From positions 1 through 64,000 of the forward strand of contig JAQUEZ010000001.1 in the NCBI GenBank assembly GCA_028684915.1: a stretch of DNA of 64,000 nucleotides, written 5' to 3'. The position numbers were made by a program, and so were the translations under genes. Of this stretch, positions 8,410 to 16,793 are shown piece after piece. Under the pieces are notes generated by a model, which saw only the letters and a list, made by a program, of their open reading frames with translations, searched no databases and was not told the origin of the DNA. Positions within the stretch are counted from its first letter, which is position 1, and each line of letters starts with the position of its first letter. This DNA is from Desulfobulbus sp. Lineage in GTDB: Bacteria > Desulfobacterota > Desulfobulbia > Desulfobulbales > Desulfobulbaceae.

Positions 8410-8847
8410 TCGATCATGAGGGGGACGACCATCCTATTCCACCAGCGTTCGGTAAACCAGCGGCCCCATGGCCGTGCGTCGAACCTCCCCCTCTCTTCCT
8501 GCGCCGCACGGTCATGGGAGGAAGGCCCATTCCAAGTCAACGGGCCGAATTGATTTTTTATTCTTTGGAGCGCTAAATCTTTCCAGCGCCCTTTGCACTC
8601 AAGCAACCACAAGGAGTCTTCCTCCGGCATGGGCCGGGGGAAGACGATGTGCCCCATCAAGCGGATCCACACGCTATCCGCTCCCCCGCTTTCACGGGGA
8701 TGTATCCGAACTGTACACCACAGGAAACGGATGCGAAAAATTGTTCCACACTGTATAGCACGTTAACGACCGCACGGAGATGCCGGAACACAGCCGGTAT
8801 CTCCGCGCACTTACCCTGTGCGCCTCCATTCCTTTCCCACACCCTAC
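8410..8847. other. Intergenic stretch with no recognised gene
   Basis: About 440 bp between the porin-like gene and the MFS exporter. Short frames on both strands lack family features. A 5-bp stem (GCGCT/AGCGC near 8571-8590) is too weak to call. No clear promoter was found. Confidence 0.4.
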
Positions 8848-10038
8848 ATGACCGGCAATATTCTTAAGCTCAACATCTTTGCTGCATTAAAGATGATGCT
8901 CTTTCCCATGGCGATCATCACCGTGTTCTGGAAGGACCATATCGGTTTGTCGCTCTCGGAAATCCTGCTGGTCAACGTCTTTTTTTCCTCAGCCAACCTG
9001 CTGATGGAGTATCCATCGGGCTATGTCAGCGACCGGCTGGGCTATCGACTGTCGCTGGTGATTGCCTGCTGTTTCGGTATCTGCGGCTACACGGTCTATC
9101 TCTTTGCCCACAGTTTCTGGGAGGTAATCGGGGCGGAACTGCTTTTAGGGGTTTGCTATGCCTTTATCAGCGGCTCGGACAACGCACTGCTCTACGAATC
9201 ATTACGGCAGGATGGGCGTAGCGAACTCTACACCCGGTGTGATGGTCGCATGGCAAGCTTTGCCCAAATCGGTGAGGCCGGGGGCGCGCTCTGTGCGGGG
9301 TTGATGTACGTGACCAATCCCCTGTTGCCGTTCATGGCCCAGATCGGAGTCTGGACTACGGCCCTGGTGGTGGTCCTGTCGCTCAAGGAACCGGCTGCGG
9401 AAAAGGGCCCCCACATCAGCTCCCATATCAGCGAGGCGTTGCGCATCAGTCGCTATGCCCTGAGCGAAAAAAAAGTCATCCGTGCGACCATGTGTTTTGG
9501 CCTCTTACTGGGACTTTCCAGCTTTTACCCAGTCTGGCTGGTGCAACCCTTCATGCAACAGTGCGGCGTGCCCCTGGCCTGGTTCGGCCCGATCTGGGCC
9601 GGGGCCAACCTGATGGTGGCCTTCTGTGCCTACAACAGCCACAAACTCCTGGAACGATTTGGCTTGGAGCGAATCGTCCTGCTGCTCATCGGCCTGGTTA
9701 TCGGTGCGTACCTCGGCCTGGGCTTGAGTTCGATGGTGGGCAGCTTCCTTTTTTATTATTTACTCACCGCCATGCGTGGTCTGCAGGGGCCAATTATCCG
9801 CAACCTGCTGCAGCAGCGGTCTACCCGCCACATGCGGGCGTCCATCCTCTCGCTGCACAACCTCCTCTTTCGGCTGGGCTACGTGGTCAGCGGCCCGACC
9901 ATCGGCTGGATCAGCGATCACCGCGGTATTCAGACCGCCTTTCTCGTCCTGGCCGGTGGATTCGCCTTGTTGCTGCCGCTGGCGGCCAGCACCTTCCTCA
10001 AACACCAGCGTCAAGACCCTATCCCTTCTTCCCAATGA
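8848..10038 (+). CDS. MFS transporter
   Basis: A 396-residue major facilitator protein with about 12 hydrophobic segments. The loop 2-3 signature appears as GYVSDRLGYRLSL, and GWISDHRGIQTA is its echo in the second half. The first membrane segment begins within ten residues of the ATG at 8848; a GTG ten codons earlier is possible, and neither has a clear ribosome site. The stop overlaps the start of adenine deaminase (ATGA), so the two are translationally coupled. This suggests transport of a purine or related compound, but the substrate is not visible in the sequence. Confidence 0.88.
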   Translation: MTGNILKLNIFAALKMMLFPMAIITVFWKDHIGLSLSEILLVNVFFSSANLLMEYPSGYVSDRLGYRLSLVIACCFGICGYTVYLFAHSFWEVIGAELLLGVCYAFISGSDNALLYESLRQDGRSELYTRCDGRMASFAQIGEAGGALCAGLMYVTNPLLPFMAQIGVWTTALVVVLSLKEPAAEKGPHISSHISEALRISRYALSEKKVIRATMCFGLLLGLSSFYPVWLVQPFMQQCGVPLAWFGPIWAGANLMVAFCAYNSHKLLERFGLERIVLLLIGLVIGAYLGLGLSSMVGSFLFYYLLTAMRGLQGPIIRNLLQQRSTRHMRASILSLHNLLFRLGYVVSGPTIGWISDHRGIQTAFLVLAGGFALLLPLAASTFLKHQRQDPIPSSQ

Positions 10039-11699
10039 GACCTTTCATGCAACGAATACAGCACATCAGTGCAACCGTGGTTGATATTGTTCATCGGCGT
10101 CTATTTGGTGCACGGTTAGAGGTTAACGACAACGGATTGATCTCGGCCATCCACCCGGAAGACAATCCGGAACCGGGATATATCCTGCCGGGTTTTGTCG
10201 ATGCCCATGTCCATGTGGAGAGTTCCATGCTCTGCCCCACTGCCTTTGCCCGAGCCGCTGTCTGCCATGGGACCCTGGCCGCGGTGACCGATCCCCATGA
10301 GATCGCCAATGTTCTCGGGCTTGCCGGGGTGGAGTTCATGCTGGCGGAATCAGCCCGCACACCCTTTCACTTTGCCGTCGGCGCCCCTTCCTGCGTGCCA
10401 GCCACACCCTTTGACAGTGCCGGTGCCGTATTGAATGCGGATGCGGTAGCAGGCTTGCTGGCACGAACGGAAATCAGTCATCTCACGGAGATGATGAACG
10501 TTCCCGGCGTACTGGGGGGAGATGGAGAGGTTGCGGCAAAACTGGCAGCAGCCCGCAAAATGGGCAAGCCGGTGGATGGCCATGCGCCAGGTCTGCAGGG
10601 AAAATTGTTACACCAGTATCTGCAGGCAGGGATCAGTACCGATCACGAGTGCGCAAGCCTAAACGAGGCGTTGGAAAAGGCAGGAGCAGGGATGCATATC
10701 CTGCTACGCCAAGGTTCGGCGGCCCGTGGCTTCAAAAAGCTGTTGCCGGTATTGGCGCACTTTCCACAACAGTGCATGTTCTGTACCGATGACAAGCATC
10801 CCGATGAACTGCTTCAGGGATATATAAATGAACTGGTACAAATTGCTGTGGACGCGGGTTTTGATCTCTTTGATGTCCTGCGCGCAGCAAGTTTCAACCC
10901 GGTGCGCCATTATGGGCTGGAGATGGGGCTATTGCAGGTAGGGGACCGAGCCGACTGGATCGAGGTCGAAAATCTGCGGGATTTTCGCATCCGACGCTCG
11001 GTATTGGGGGCCGGGGTGGTGGCCGAAAATGGGCTCGCCCGGCTGGAGATCCAGTCACCGCTGAGTGAACCCAACCACTTTCTCCTCACGCCGGTCAGCC
11101 CGGACCAATTCCGCATCCCCGCCCACCCCGGAAACTGCCGCGCCATCGGAATCCGTGACGGGGACCTGGTCACAGACGAAATCATCTGCCTACCCAAAAT
11201 TAACCGGCAAGAGGTGATCGCCGATCCCGAACGGGACCTGCTCAAACTGGCGGTATTCAACCGTTATTCCAAGCAGGCTTCCCCTGCCCTCGCCCTGGTA
11301 TCGGGTCTTGGCCTGAAGCAGAGTGCCCTTGCCGCCAGTGTGGCCCATGATGCCCACCACCTGATCTGTGCCGGCACAAACGATGTACTGATGGCCCAAG
11401 CAGCCAACGCGGTGATCGAACATGGGGGAGGATTAGCGACAGTCAACAGCCAGGGTGAAGTCGCGTTGATGCCGCTGCCGGTCGCGGGGTTGATGACGAC
11501 CTCCACCTGCGCACAGGCCGCCGAGCAGTACCGATTGGTCACCGAGATGGCCCGAGCCTGCGGCTGCCACCTGCAAGCACCGTTCATGGCGCTCTCCTTT
11601 CTGGCCCTACCGGTGATTCCGGCGCTCAAGCTGACCGACCAAGGACTGTTCGATGCCTGCCGTTTTGTGCCGGTGGGATTTTGGGTCAACCAGAACTAA
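10035..11699 (+). CDS. ade: Adenine deaminase
   Basis: A 554-residue amidohydrolase-fold enzyme that converts adenine to hypoxanthine and ammonia in purine salvage. Metal-site motifs are present: DAHVHVESS near 57-64, a DPHE motif (VTDPHEIANVLG), the VDGHAPG segment and the CTDDKHPDEL segment. The C-terminal domain with TSTCAQ and FMALSFLALPVIP is typical of bacterial Ade. The start at 10035 overlaps the MFS stop by ATGA; an internal ATG at 10047 is an alternative. Coupling to the transporter suggests one uptake and salvage or export unit. Confidence 0.95.
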   Translation: MRPFMQRIQHISATVVDIVHRRLFGARLEVNDNGLISAIHPEDNPEPGYILPGFVDAHVHVESSMLCPTAFARAAVCHGTLAAVTDPHEIANVLGLAGVEFMLAESARTPFHFAVGAPSCVPATPFDSAGAVLNADAVAGLLARTEISHLTEMMNVPGVLGGDGEVAAKLAAARKMGKPVDGHAPGLQGKLLHQYLQAGISTDHECASLNEALEKAGAGMHILLRQGSAARGFKKLLPVLAHFPQQCMFCTDDKHPDELLQGYINELVQIAVDAGFDLFDVLRAASFNPVRHYGLEMGLLQVGDRADWIEVENLRDFRIRRSVLGAGVVAENGLARLEIQSPLSEPNHFLLTPVSPDQFRIPAHPGNCRAIGIRDGDLVTDEIICLPKINRQEVIADPERDLLKLAVFNRYSKQASPALALVSGLGLKQSALAASVAHDAHHLICAGTNDVLMAQAANAVIEHGGGLATVNSQGEVALMPLPVAGLMTTSTCAQAAEQYRLVTEMARACGCHLQAPFMALSFLALPVIPALKLTDQGLFDACRFVPVGFWVNQN

Positions 11700-11709
11700 T
11701 GCCTTTGCA

Positions 11710-12534
11710 TCACTCTTTCTTCAGCCAATGCTCAAGGCCAAGTGCGGTGAGTCCCTGTTGTAAATCGGCCACGGAACCATTGACCCACTGCTCGCGCTCG
11801 CGGGCTTCACCGCTGGTGGCAGTGAAAAGGATATCAAGCTCCGGCACCTCGCCCAGAGCACGGGCCAAGGATTTAATATACACCTGGGGATAGGCGGCCA
11901 CCACCCGGCTCAGGGCCGGTGCCATAATCGACTCATCGTTACAGCGCACGGTGATCATGCGCGCAAAGGAACCGCCACTGCCAAACCGATCTTCGAGAAA
12001 CTCTTTGAGCGAGTCGTTGATAATCCCTTTGAGCTCTGGCGGCACTCCAGGCAGGGAAATAATCGCGGTCTGGCCGATCTGCAACAAAACTCCCGGAGCT
12101 GTTCCCACCGGATTATGGATGGGTTCGGCTCCTTGAGGCAGCCAGGCCATCTTTTCGCGAAAGGGGTTGAGCCCACCCTCGGCCATCACGCCCTGGGCAT
12201 AAAAATCATCATAGCGTTGACGAACCATCTCCCGGGCCCGAGCGTGGAGCACCAAATCCACCCCGGCGCCTTTGGCCACCGCCGCCAGGGTCAAATCATC
12301 GTCGGTCGGCCCCAGGCCGCCGGAGGTGAAAACCAAGCCCATCCCCCGTGCAATAGCCGCTTTCACGGCTGCGGCAATCTCGTCCTCAATATCAGGCAAC
12401 ATGGTCACCCGCACCACTTGCCCCCCACGGCTGTTCACTAACTGGCAAATCCAGTGGGTATTGGTATCGAGGATCTCTCCCCTCAGCAGTTCATTGCCAA
12501 TGGAGAGTATTTCCACGGTTATTTGTTTCGCCAT
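11710..12534 (-). CDS. cinA: CinA-like molybdopterin-binding-domain protein
   Basis: A 274-residue protein with the MoaB/Mog-like fold: EILSIGNELLRGEI at the start, FTSGGLGPTDDD near 70-80, and NPVGTAPG and LPGVPPEL later. This is the N-terminal half of CinA, known as a pyrophosphatase for ADP-ribose-type compounds. The C-terminal NMN deamidase domain of full CinA (about 150 residues) is absent, as in many short CinA proteins. A strong AAGGAG ribosome site precedes the ATG. Converges on ade, ten bases apart. Confidence 0.9.
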   Translation of the reverse strand: MAKQITVEILSIGNELLRGEILDTNTHWICQLVNSRGGQVVRVTMLPDIEDEIAAAVKAAIARGMGLVFTSGGLGPTDDDLTLAAVAKGAGVDLVLHARAREMVRQRYDDFYAQGVMAEGGLNPFREKMAWLPQGAEPIHNPVGTAPGVLLQIGQTAIISLPGVPPELKGIINDSLKEFLEDRFGSGGSFARMITVRCNDESIMAPALSRVVAAYPQVYIKSLARALGEVPELDILFTATSGEAREREQWVNGSVADLQQGLTALGLEHWLKKE

Positions 12535-12602
12535 AGTTGCTCCTTTTCAATGGGAATGTACCGGCACCAACATCGCAACCACAAAGTGCCAGCGCCAGCC
12601 CT

Positions 12603-12644
12603 GTTCAATTAAGGGAATAAGGGTTATTTTATGTCTTATTGAAC
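12603..12644. promoter_or_regulatory. Inverted repeat between divergent genes
   Basis: GTTCAAT..AAG (12603-12613) and CTT.ATTGAAC (12635-12644) form an interrupted palindrome in the short region between cinA and the DUF1566 gene. It could be an operator or a leader hairpin. No regulator is known for it. Confidence 0.35.
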
Positions 12645-12669
12645 TCTTTTGCACCTGAGGAGGTGAAAA

Positions 12670-13137
12670 ATGTTTGCGAGACAACAAGACCTGACAACAT
12701 TGCATTCGGCCCGTGTAGGGCCAATCTTGCTCATTCTACTTCTGTTGACGATTCCAACTGTTACCCGAGCCGCCCAACCGGCCTTGCAACAGGTTGGGAA
12801 TGGTTTGATCCAGGAAACAAACAGCGGGCTTTTCTGGCAGATGGAGCGGAGCAAAAAATTGCGTTCCCCGGCAGCAGTGGAAAACTATCTGCACCAACTC
12901 AACCAGGGGGTACATCATGACTGGAGACTACCGACGAAGTGGGAACTCTATGACTTTTTGAGCAAATTTGACCTGAAAAAGAATGGCGGTATCAGCATCG
13001 CCTTGGAGGGGAGTTACTGGCTCAAAGAGGACAAGGGGACCGTTTATCCCGGTTCTTGGGACACAGGAGATCAGTGCGGGCTGGAACGCACCTTTTTCAG
13101 CGCCAAGTCGGGGTATGTACGAGCGATTCGCCCCTAG
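12670..13137 (+). CDS. Secreted DUF1566-domain protein
   Basis: A 155-residue protein with a hydrophobic signal segment at about 17-35 (RVGPILLILLLLTIP) and probable cleavage near AAQP. The mature part holds one DUF1566/Lcl-type unit: LIQETNSGLFWQ, then DWRLPTKWELYDFL and a final GYVRAIRP. Such domains occur in exported proteins of deltaproteobacteria and have no assigned role. A strong GAGGAGGTG ribosome site fixes the start. It ends at a hairpin shared with the convergent L,D-transpeptidase gene. Confidence 0.8.
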   Translation: MFARQQDLTTLHSARVGPILLILLLLTIPTVTRAAQPALQQVGNGLIQETNSGLFWQMERSKKLRSPAAVENYLHQLNQGVHHDWRLPTKWELYDFLSKFDLKKNGGISIALEGSYWLKEDKGTVYPGSWDTGDQCGLERTFFSAKSGYVRAIRP

Positions 13138-13155
13138 CCATGCCCCGAAGACAAC

Positions 13156-13189
13156 AACACCCCGGTGAAGAGACCTCCACTGGGGTGTT
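13156..13189. terminator. Terminator hairpin between convergent genes
   Basis: AACACCCCGGTG and CACTGGGGTGTT pair over 12 positions with one wobble, around a 10-nt loop. It lies between the DUF1566 gene and the convergent L,D-transpeptidase gene and could serve both. There is no strong T-run. Confidence 0.6.
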
Positions 13190-13228
13190 AGGATCAAACA
13201 AAGGCTTTGGGATCAATCAGTGGCACAC

Positions 13229-14020
13229 TTATCGCCCCTGTTCAAACAGAGAACGCTGCATCGCCAACTTAGCCCCGCGCGAGGTGACCACATATTCGCC
13301 GTTGTGGACCGCGATCTCCGGAACCTGTTTGAACTGCTCAAAGGCAACATAGCCAGCCTCCAGGCTCTTCCAAAACGAGATCCAGGGTGAGGCGGCAAAT
13401 TTCTGCAGGTTACGCGGCGTTAGCGGGAAAGGAAAAATGTGGAGGCTAAACTTCTCCTGACCCTGGGCCAGGGCCTCGTGGGCAAGGAAATAGATTTCTT
13501 CGATACGGCCATTGGTCATGGCATAACAACCAACGGACTGGCAATCACCGTGGACCATGATCAGGCTGCCGGTACGATGCTTAGCCATATCGAACTCATT
13601 GGGATATCCGACGTCAAAGGCCAGATGATAGCCGGATTTTGGATTAAGCTGTTCGGGCGAGACCGAATAAAATCCCTCCGGCGCCTGCCAGTCGCCCTCA
13701 TTCACCTTGGGCCCAGGAAAACCGGAGTAGGTGCAGATACGGTAGGTTTTGAACAGTTCAAATCCCCGCCCTTTGTTCATCCACACTTCAAGGGTACCAG
13801 GGATTTTAAAGATCCGAACAAAAATCGGTTGCCCCACTCTGAACCCCTTGGCCTGCAGTTCGCGCTGCAGTTTGGGCCGGGTTTGGGACATCAGGCTGTC
13901 GGCCTTGGGCGTGGTCGGCAGGTCGGCGGCAATCACCGTCGGGACCGACCACGTCCAGGCAAGCAACGCTGACACCAATAATCCTTTAAAAATTCCAGAT
14001 ATAACTCGAAGACTTTGCAT
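13229..14020 (-). CDS. L,D-transpeptidase family protein (YafK-like)
   Basis: A 263-residue exported protein with a signal peptide ending near AA32. The YkuD catalytic motif is intact as HGDCQSVGCYAM, with His near 157 and the nucleophilic Cys near 165. The architecture (murein L,D-transpeptidase domain with RICTYSGFPGPK and EGFY upstream) matches the YafK/DpaA subgroup, which includes enzymes that cut Braun lipoprotein from peptidoglycan as well as cross-linking types. The role here is cell-wall modification in the periplasm. The ribosome site AGAGG precedes ATG 14020. Confidence 0.9.
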   Translation of the reverse strand: MQSLRVISGIFKGLLVSALLAWTWSVPTVIAADLPTTPKADSLMSQTRPKLQRELQAKGFRVGQPIFVRIFKIPGTLEVWMNKGRGFELFKTYRICTYSGFPGPKVNEGDWQAPEGFYSVSPEQLNPKSGYHLAFDVGYPNEFDMAKHRTGSLIMVHGDCQSVGCYAMTNGRIEEIYFLAHEALAQGQEKFSLHIFPFPLTPRNLQKFAASPWISFWKSLEAGYVAFEQFKQVPEIAVHNGEYVVTSRGAKLAMQRSLFEQGR

Positions 14021-14105
14021 AGGCCTCTATGGGTGAAGGGGTAAAACGGCCCGCCGATAAAAAAGCTCTTGGCGAACCAGCCTGTTCAGGCGCTCAATCC
14101 GGCTT

Positions 14106-15272
14106 TCAGCCAGCGGCACCTTGAGCCGCCTGCTGCTTGGCATAGGTTGAGGCGGCACATTCATTTTTGCCGAGATCCAGTTCTTCCTGTTTGTCCTCAT
14201 CCTCTTCACGGAGATTGGCGTTAACCAGGCGGATCACGGCGTATTCTTCGGGTTGGGGCCGCATATTGGCCTTGATGAACTCTATAAAGGCCGCCAGGGT
14301 CTCAAGCCCGTAGATATCCTTGTTGCGATCAAGCACCTCATTAAGCGTCCGGGTGAAGAGCAAATCATCGTTCGCCTCTTGCCAATCCATATAATGGGCG
14401 GGCAACACCATCATTGCAGGATCAAGGCCCTTGATCATCTGAATCGAATCAAACAACATTCCTGCCCACTCCTCGGCTTTCCCACCCAAATCGGGCCGCC
14501 CCACCGAATGAATGAACATCATATCACCGGAGATGATAAAGCGCTCATCGACCACAAAAGAGGTCGAACCGGGGGTGTGGCCGGGAGTGAACAGCACCCT
14601 GACCGCTGGCCCACCAAGGCTGAAGCGGTGAATCTCGCCATCTTGGAGCGAGGTGTAGGGATTGTTCGAGGTGCTGAAATCACCATCATTGCCATAAAAG
14701 GCGGCGCCGGTGCGTTTGGCTAGCTCACGACTACCGGCAATGTAATCGGCTTGAAGATGGGTCTCAAAGGTTTTGGTGATCATGCAGCCCTTTTCCGCAG
14801 CAAACCCGAGATAAAAATCGAGGTTGCGAGAAGGATCAAAGAGCATCATCTCCTTACCGCAGAGGAGTCCATAACTGCAAGAAGCCTTACCAGGACGAAT
14901 AAACTGGTAAAGTTCGTAGTCCGTGCCCCTACTCAGCAGTTTGGGCACCAGCAGATTCCCCCAGGTTTTGATACCACCGGTAAGGTAGCCCACATCATAG
15001 CCAAATTGAGCAAATATCTCGGCCACATATTTGGCAGAGCCTTCCTTGGCGCAAACGATGCGCACCCGGCTTCCCTTGGGGACACGGGACACCGAACCCT
15101 CCGCGTCCTCCATAAACTCGTAGTAGGAAATATTCTGCAGGGGAAAGGGATAAGGTGACTCAACGTGGAAACTGCTGAAATCCTTTTCGTTTCTAACATC
15201 AACCACCACGATGTCTTCCTGGGTGATCAACCATTGGAACAGATCCTTTGCCTCATAGGTGAAGATAGCCAT
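14106..15272 (-). CDS. Rhodanese and metallo-beta-lactamase fusion, degenerate metal site
   Basis: A 388-residue two-domain protein. A rhodanese domain (about 1-110) has VVDVRNEKDF and a candidate Cys74 in IVCAKEGS. A metallo-beta-lactamase domain (about 120-335) follows. The architecture recalls persulfide dioxygenase/rhodanese sulfur enzymes. The canonical HXHXDH motif reads THLQADY (172-177): the second His is Gln and the last His is Tyr. Later ligands HTPGS (His232), SGD (Asp250) and PAHY (His293) remain. The metal site must be altered, so dioxygenase activity is doubtful, which would fit an anaerobe. A strong AAGGAG ribosome site precedes the start. Transcribed alone. Confidence 0.85.
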   Translation of the reverse strand: MAIFTYEAKDLFQWLITQEDIVVVDVRNEKDFSSFHVESPYPFPLQNISYYEFMEDAEGSVSRVPKGSRVRIVCAKEGSAKYVAEIFAQFGYDVGYLTGGIKTWGNLLVPKLLSRGTDYELYQFIRPGKASCSYGLLCGKEMMLFDPSRNLDFYLGFAAEKGCMITKTFETHLQADYIAGSRELAKRTGAAFYGNDGDFSTSNNPYTSLQDGEIHRFSLGGPAVRVLFTPGHTPGSTSFVVDERFIISGDMMFIHSVGRPDLGGKAEEWAGMLFDSIQMIKGLDPAMMVLPAHYMDWQEANDDLLFTRTLNEVLDRNKDIYGLETLAAFIEFIKANMRPQPEEYAVIRLVNANLREEDEDKQEELDLGKNECAASTYAKQQAAQGAAG

Positions 15273-15434
15273 AGTGCTCTCCTTGGAAAGGTGCGTAGGG
15301 TCGTTCCCGAAAAAGCTGGGGAAACGCTAGCGAAACCAACAATTATTGTCAATATTATTTTAAGGTTACCCGAAATAGCAAGAAAGAATTTTTACGGATA
15401 GGTCCGGGGAAACACACTGGACAGCAAAGACGAC

Positions 15435-16679
15435 TCAATCTATCTCAGCTATGAAAGGTTTGGGCAGAAACAGCGCAAGAAGGACGGCGGTGGCGGCTAG
15501 GCCAGCGGCCAAGAGAAAACTCCCGGAAAAATCTCCTGTCTTTTCTGCAATTTGCCCCGCAAGATAGGGGCCGACCACCTGCCCGCCAGCAAAAAGCAGG
15601 GTGATGGCACTAAACATGGAGACCGCCTTATCCGCCCCCGCATAGTCGCCGGAAAGAGCCGCCATTATCGATGGAATGGCCCAGGCAACGATACCGAAGC
15701 AGCCGATGGAAAGGTACAAAAAAAATTCGCCCAGATTCAGCCCGACCAAGAGATAGGCTAGGGTTTGCACCGAAAAGGCGGCCATAAGGGCCACGGGACG
15801 ACTGAAACGATCGGCAAGCATACCAAACAACGGCCCGGAAAAGAGACTCAACAGCCCCACCCAAGACCAAAACGAACCGGCGACCTGTTGGCTGAACCCG
15901 TACTGGCGGACCATAACCGTGACGATGAAGGTGGCGTAACTGACAAAGGTAAAGCCGAAGATGGCATAGATGGCGCCGCAATGGAGAATCAGACGCAACG
16001 GAACCGAGCGTGTCTGCCCTAACTGATGCGGTTGCTGCGTCCGCAAAGAGACAGCGGCACCGGCCGGTTCGAGGCCGAGTTCCTGAGGGCGGTTACGAAA
16101 TACCAGCAAGCAGAGGATCGCGATCAAACAGACCAGCGCCCCCAGCACCACCCAGCTGAGTCGCCAGGACCAGTCGCTCAATCCATTCATCCAAGGCACA
16201 CTCAACCCGGCAAAGACGATGGCCGCCCCGTTCCCACTGACCACGAACCCCGCAGCCTTGCCCCGCAGTCGACTGGTGAACCAGGAAGAAAGCAACCCCA
16301 TGATGGGAATATTCGCCAGGGCGGAGCCGATTCCGGTGAGGATATAAAGCACCGTGATCCCGTAGAGATTGGAGGTATATCCGATGGCCATCATCGACAG
16401 GCCAGCGAGGAGTAGCGCCAACGTAGTCAGGAGCCGCGCTCCTGACCGCCGCACCAGAGGAGCCGCCACCAGAATCCCGGCCAGATAGCCGATAAAATTG
16501 GCGGTGGAGATGGTCCCCATCTGGCCATAGGTAAGGTGTAAATCTGCCCCCATGGCTGGCAAGAGCATACCAAGGGCAAACCTGGCCAGGCCGATACAGG
16601 CAAAGATACCAAGCGATCCGGCAACAACGATCAGCCAGCCGTAATGAAAGGAGCGAGAGGGAAACAGAGAACACGACAT
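15435..16679 (-). CDS. MFS transporter (YbfB/YjiJ-like)
   Basis: A 414-residue membrane protein with about 12 hydrophobic segments. FHYGWLIVVAGSLG, then GLARFALGMLLPAM and YGQMGTISTANFIGYLAG, is the pattern of the YbfB/YjiJ branch of the major facilitator superfamily. The substrate is unknown. AAGGA precedes the ATG. It is separated from the upstream 5-oxoprolinase by 110 bp that holds a repeat copy, so a shared transcript, and transport of a 5-oxoproline-type compound, is possible but unproven. Confidence 0.85.
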   Translation of the reverse strand: MSCSLFPSRSFHYGWLIVVAGSLGIFACIGLARFALGMLLPAMGADLHLTYGQMGTISTANFIGYLAGILVAAPLVRRSGARLLTTLALLLAGLSMMAIGYTSNLYGITVLYILTGIGSALANIPIMGLLSSWFTSRLRGKAAGFVVSGNGAAIVFAGLSVPWMNGLSDWSWRLSWVVLGALVCLIAILCLLVFRNRPQELGLEPAGAAVSLRTQQPHQLGQTRSVPLRLILHCGAIYAIFGFTFVSYATFIVTVMVRQYGFSQQVAGSFWSWVGLLSLFSGPLFGMLADRFSRPVALMAAFSVQTLAYLLVGLNLGEFFLYLSIGCFGIVAWAIPSIMAALSGDYAGADKAVSMFSAITLLFAGGQVVGPYLAGQIAEKTGDFSGSFLLAAGLAATAVLLALFLPKPFIAEID

Positions 16680-16702
16680 GACTTTTCCTTGACCAGATAA
16701 CT

Positions 16703-16793
16703 ATTGATGGACTCGAACTAGTCCGTCACACTCTAAAAGATGGCTAGGTAAAACAGAGAGATACAAGAAGCAGTGTATTTTCCGTCGCCATCA
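16703..16793 (-). repeat. Interspersed hairpin-ended repeat, copy 3 (internally deleted)
   Basis: The plus strand reads TTGATGGACTCG, AGTCCGTCA, CACTCTAAAAGATGGCTA, GTAAAACA, ATACAAG, AGTGT and ends CGCCATCA. This is collinear with the reverse complement of the copy at 58630-58792 but lacks about 70 bp of the middle. The terminal hairpin TGATGGACT/AGTCCGTCA is kept. The end of the repeat runs into the stop codon of the 5-oxoprolinase gene. Confidence 0.8.

Noticed and set aside
9492..10034. Upstream extension of adenine deaminase giving a 735-residue protein
   Set aside because: The extension is out of frame within the MFS gene and has no similarity; the ATGA overlap at 10035 gives a normal-sized enzyme.
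14751..15158. Plus-strand open frame opposite the rhodanese/metallohydrolase gene
   Set aside because: Antisense shadow of a gene with clear domains and a strong ribosome site.
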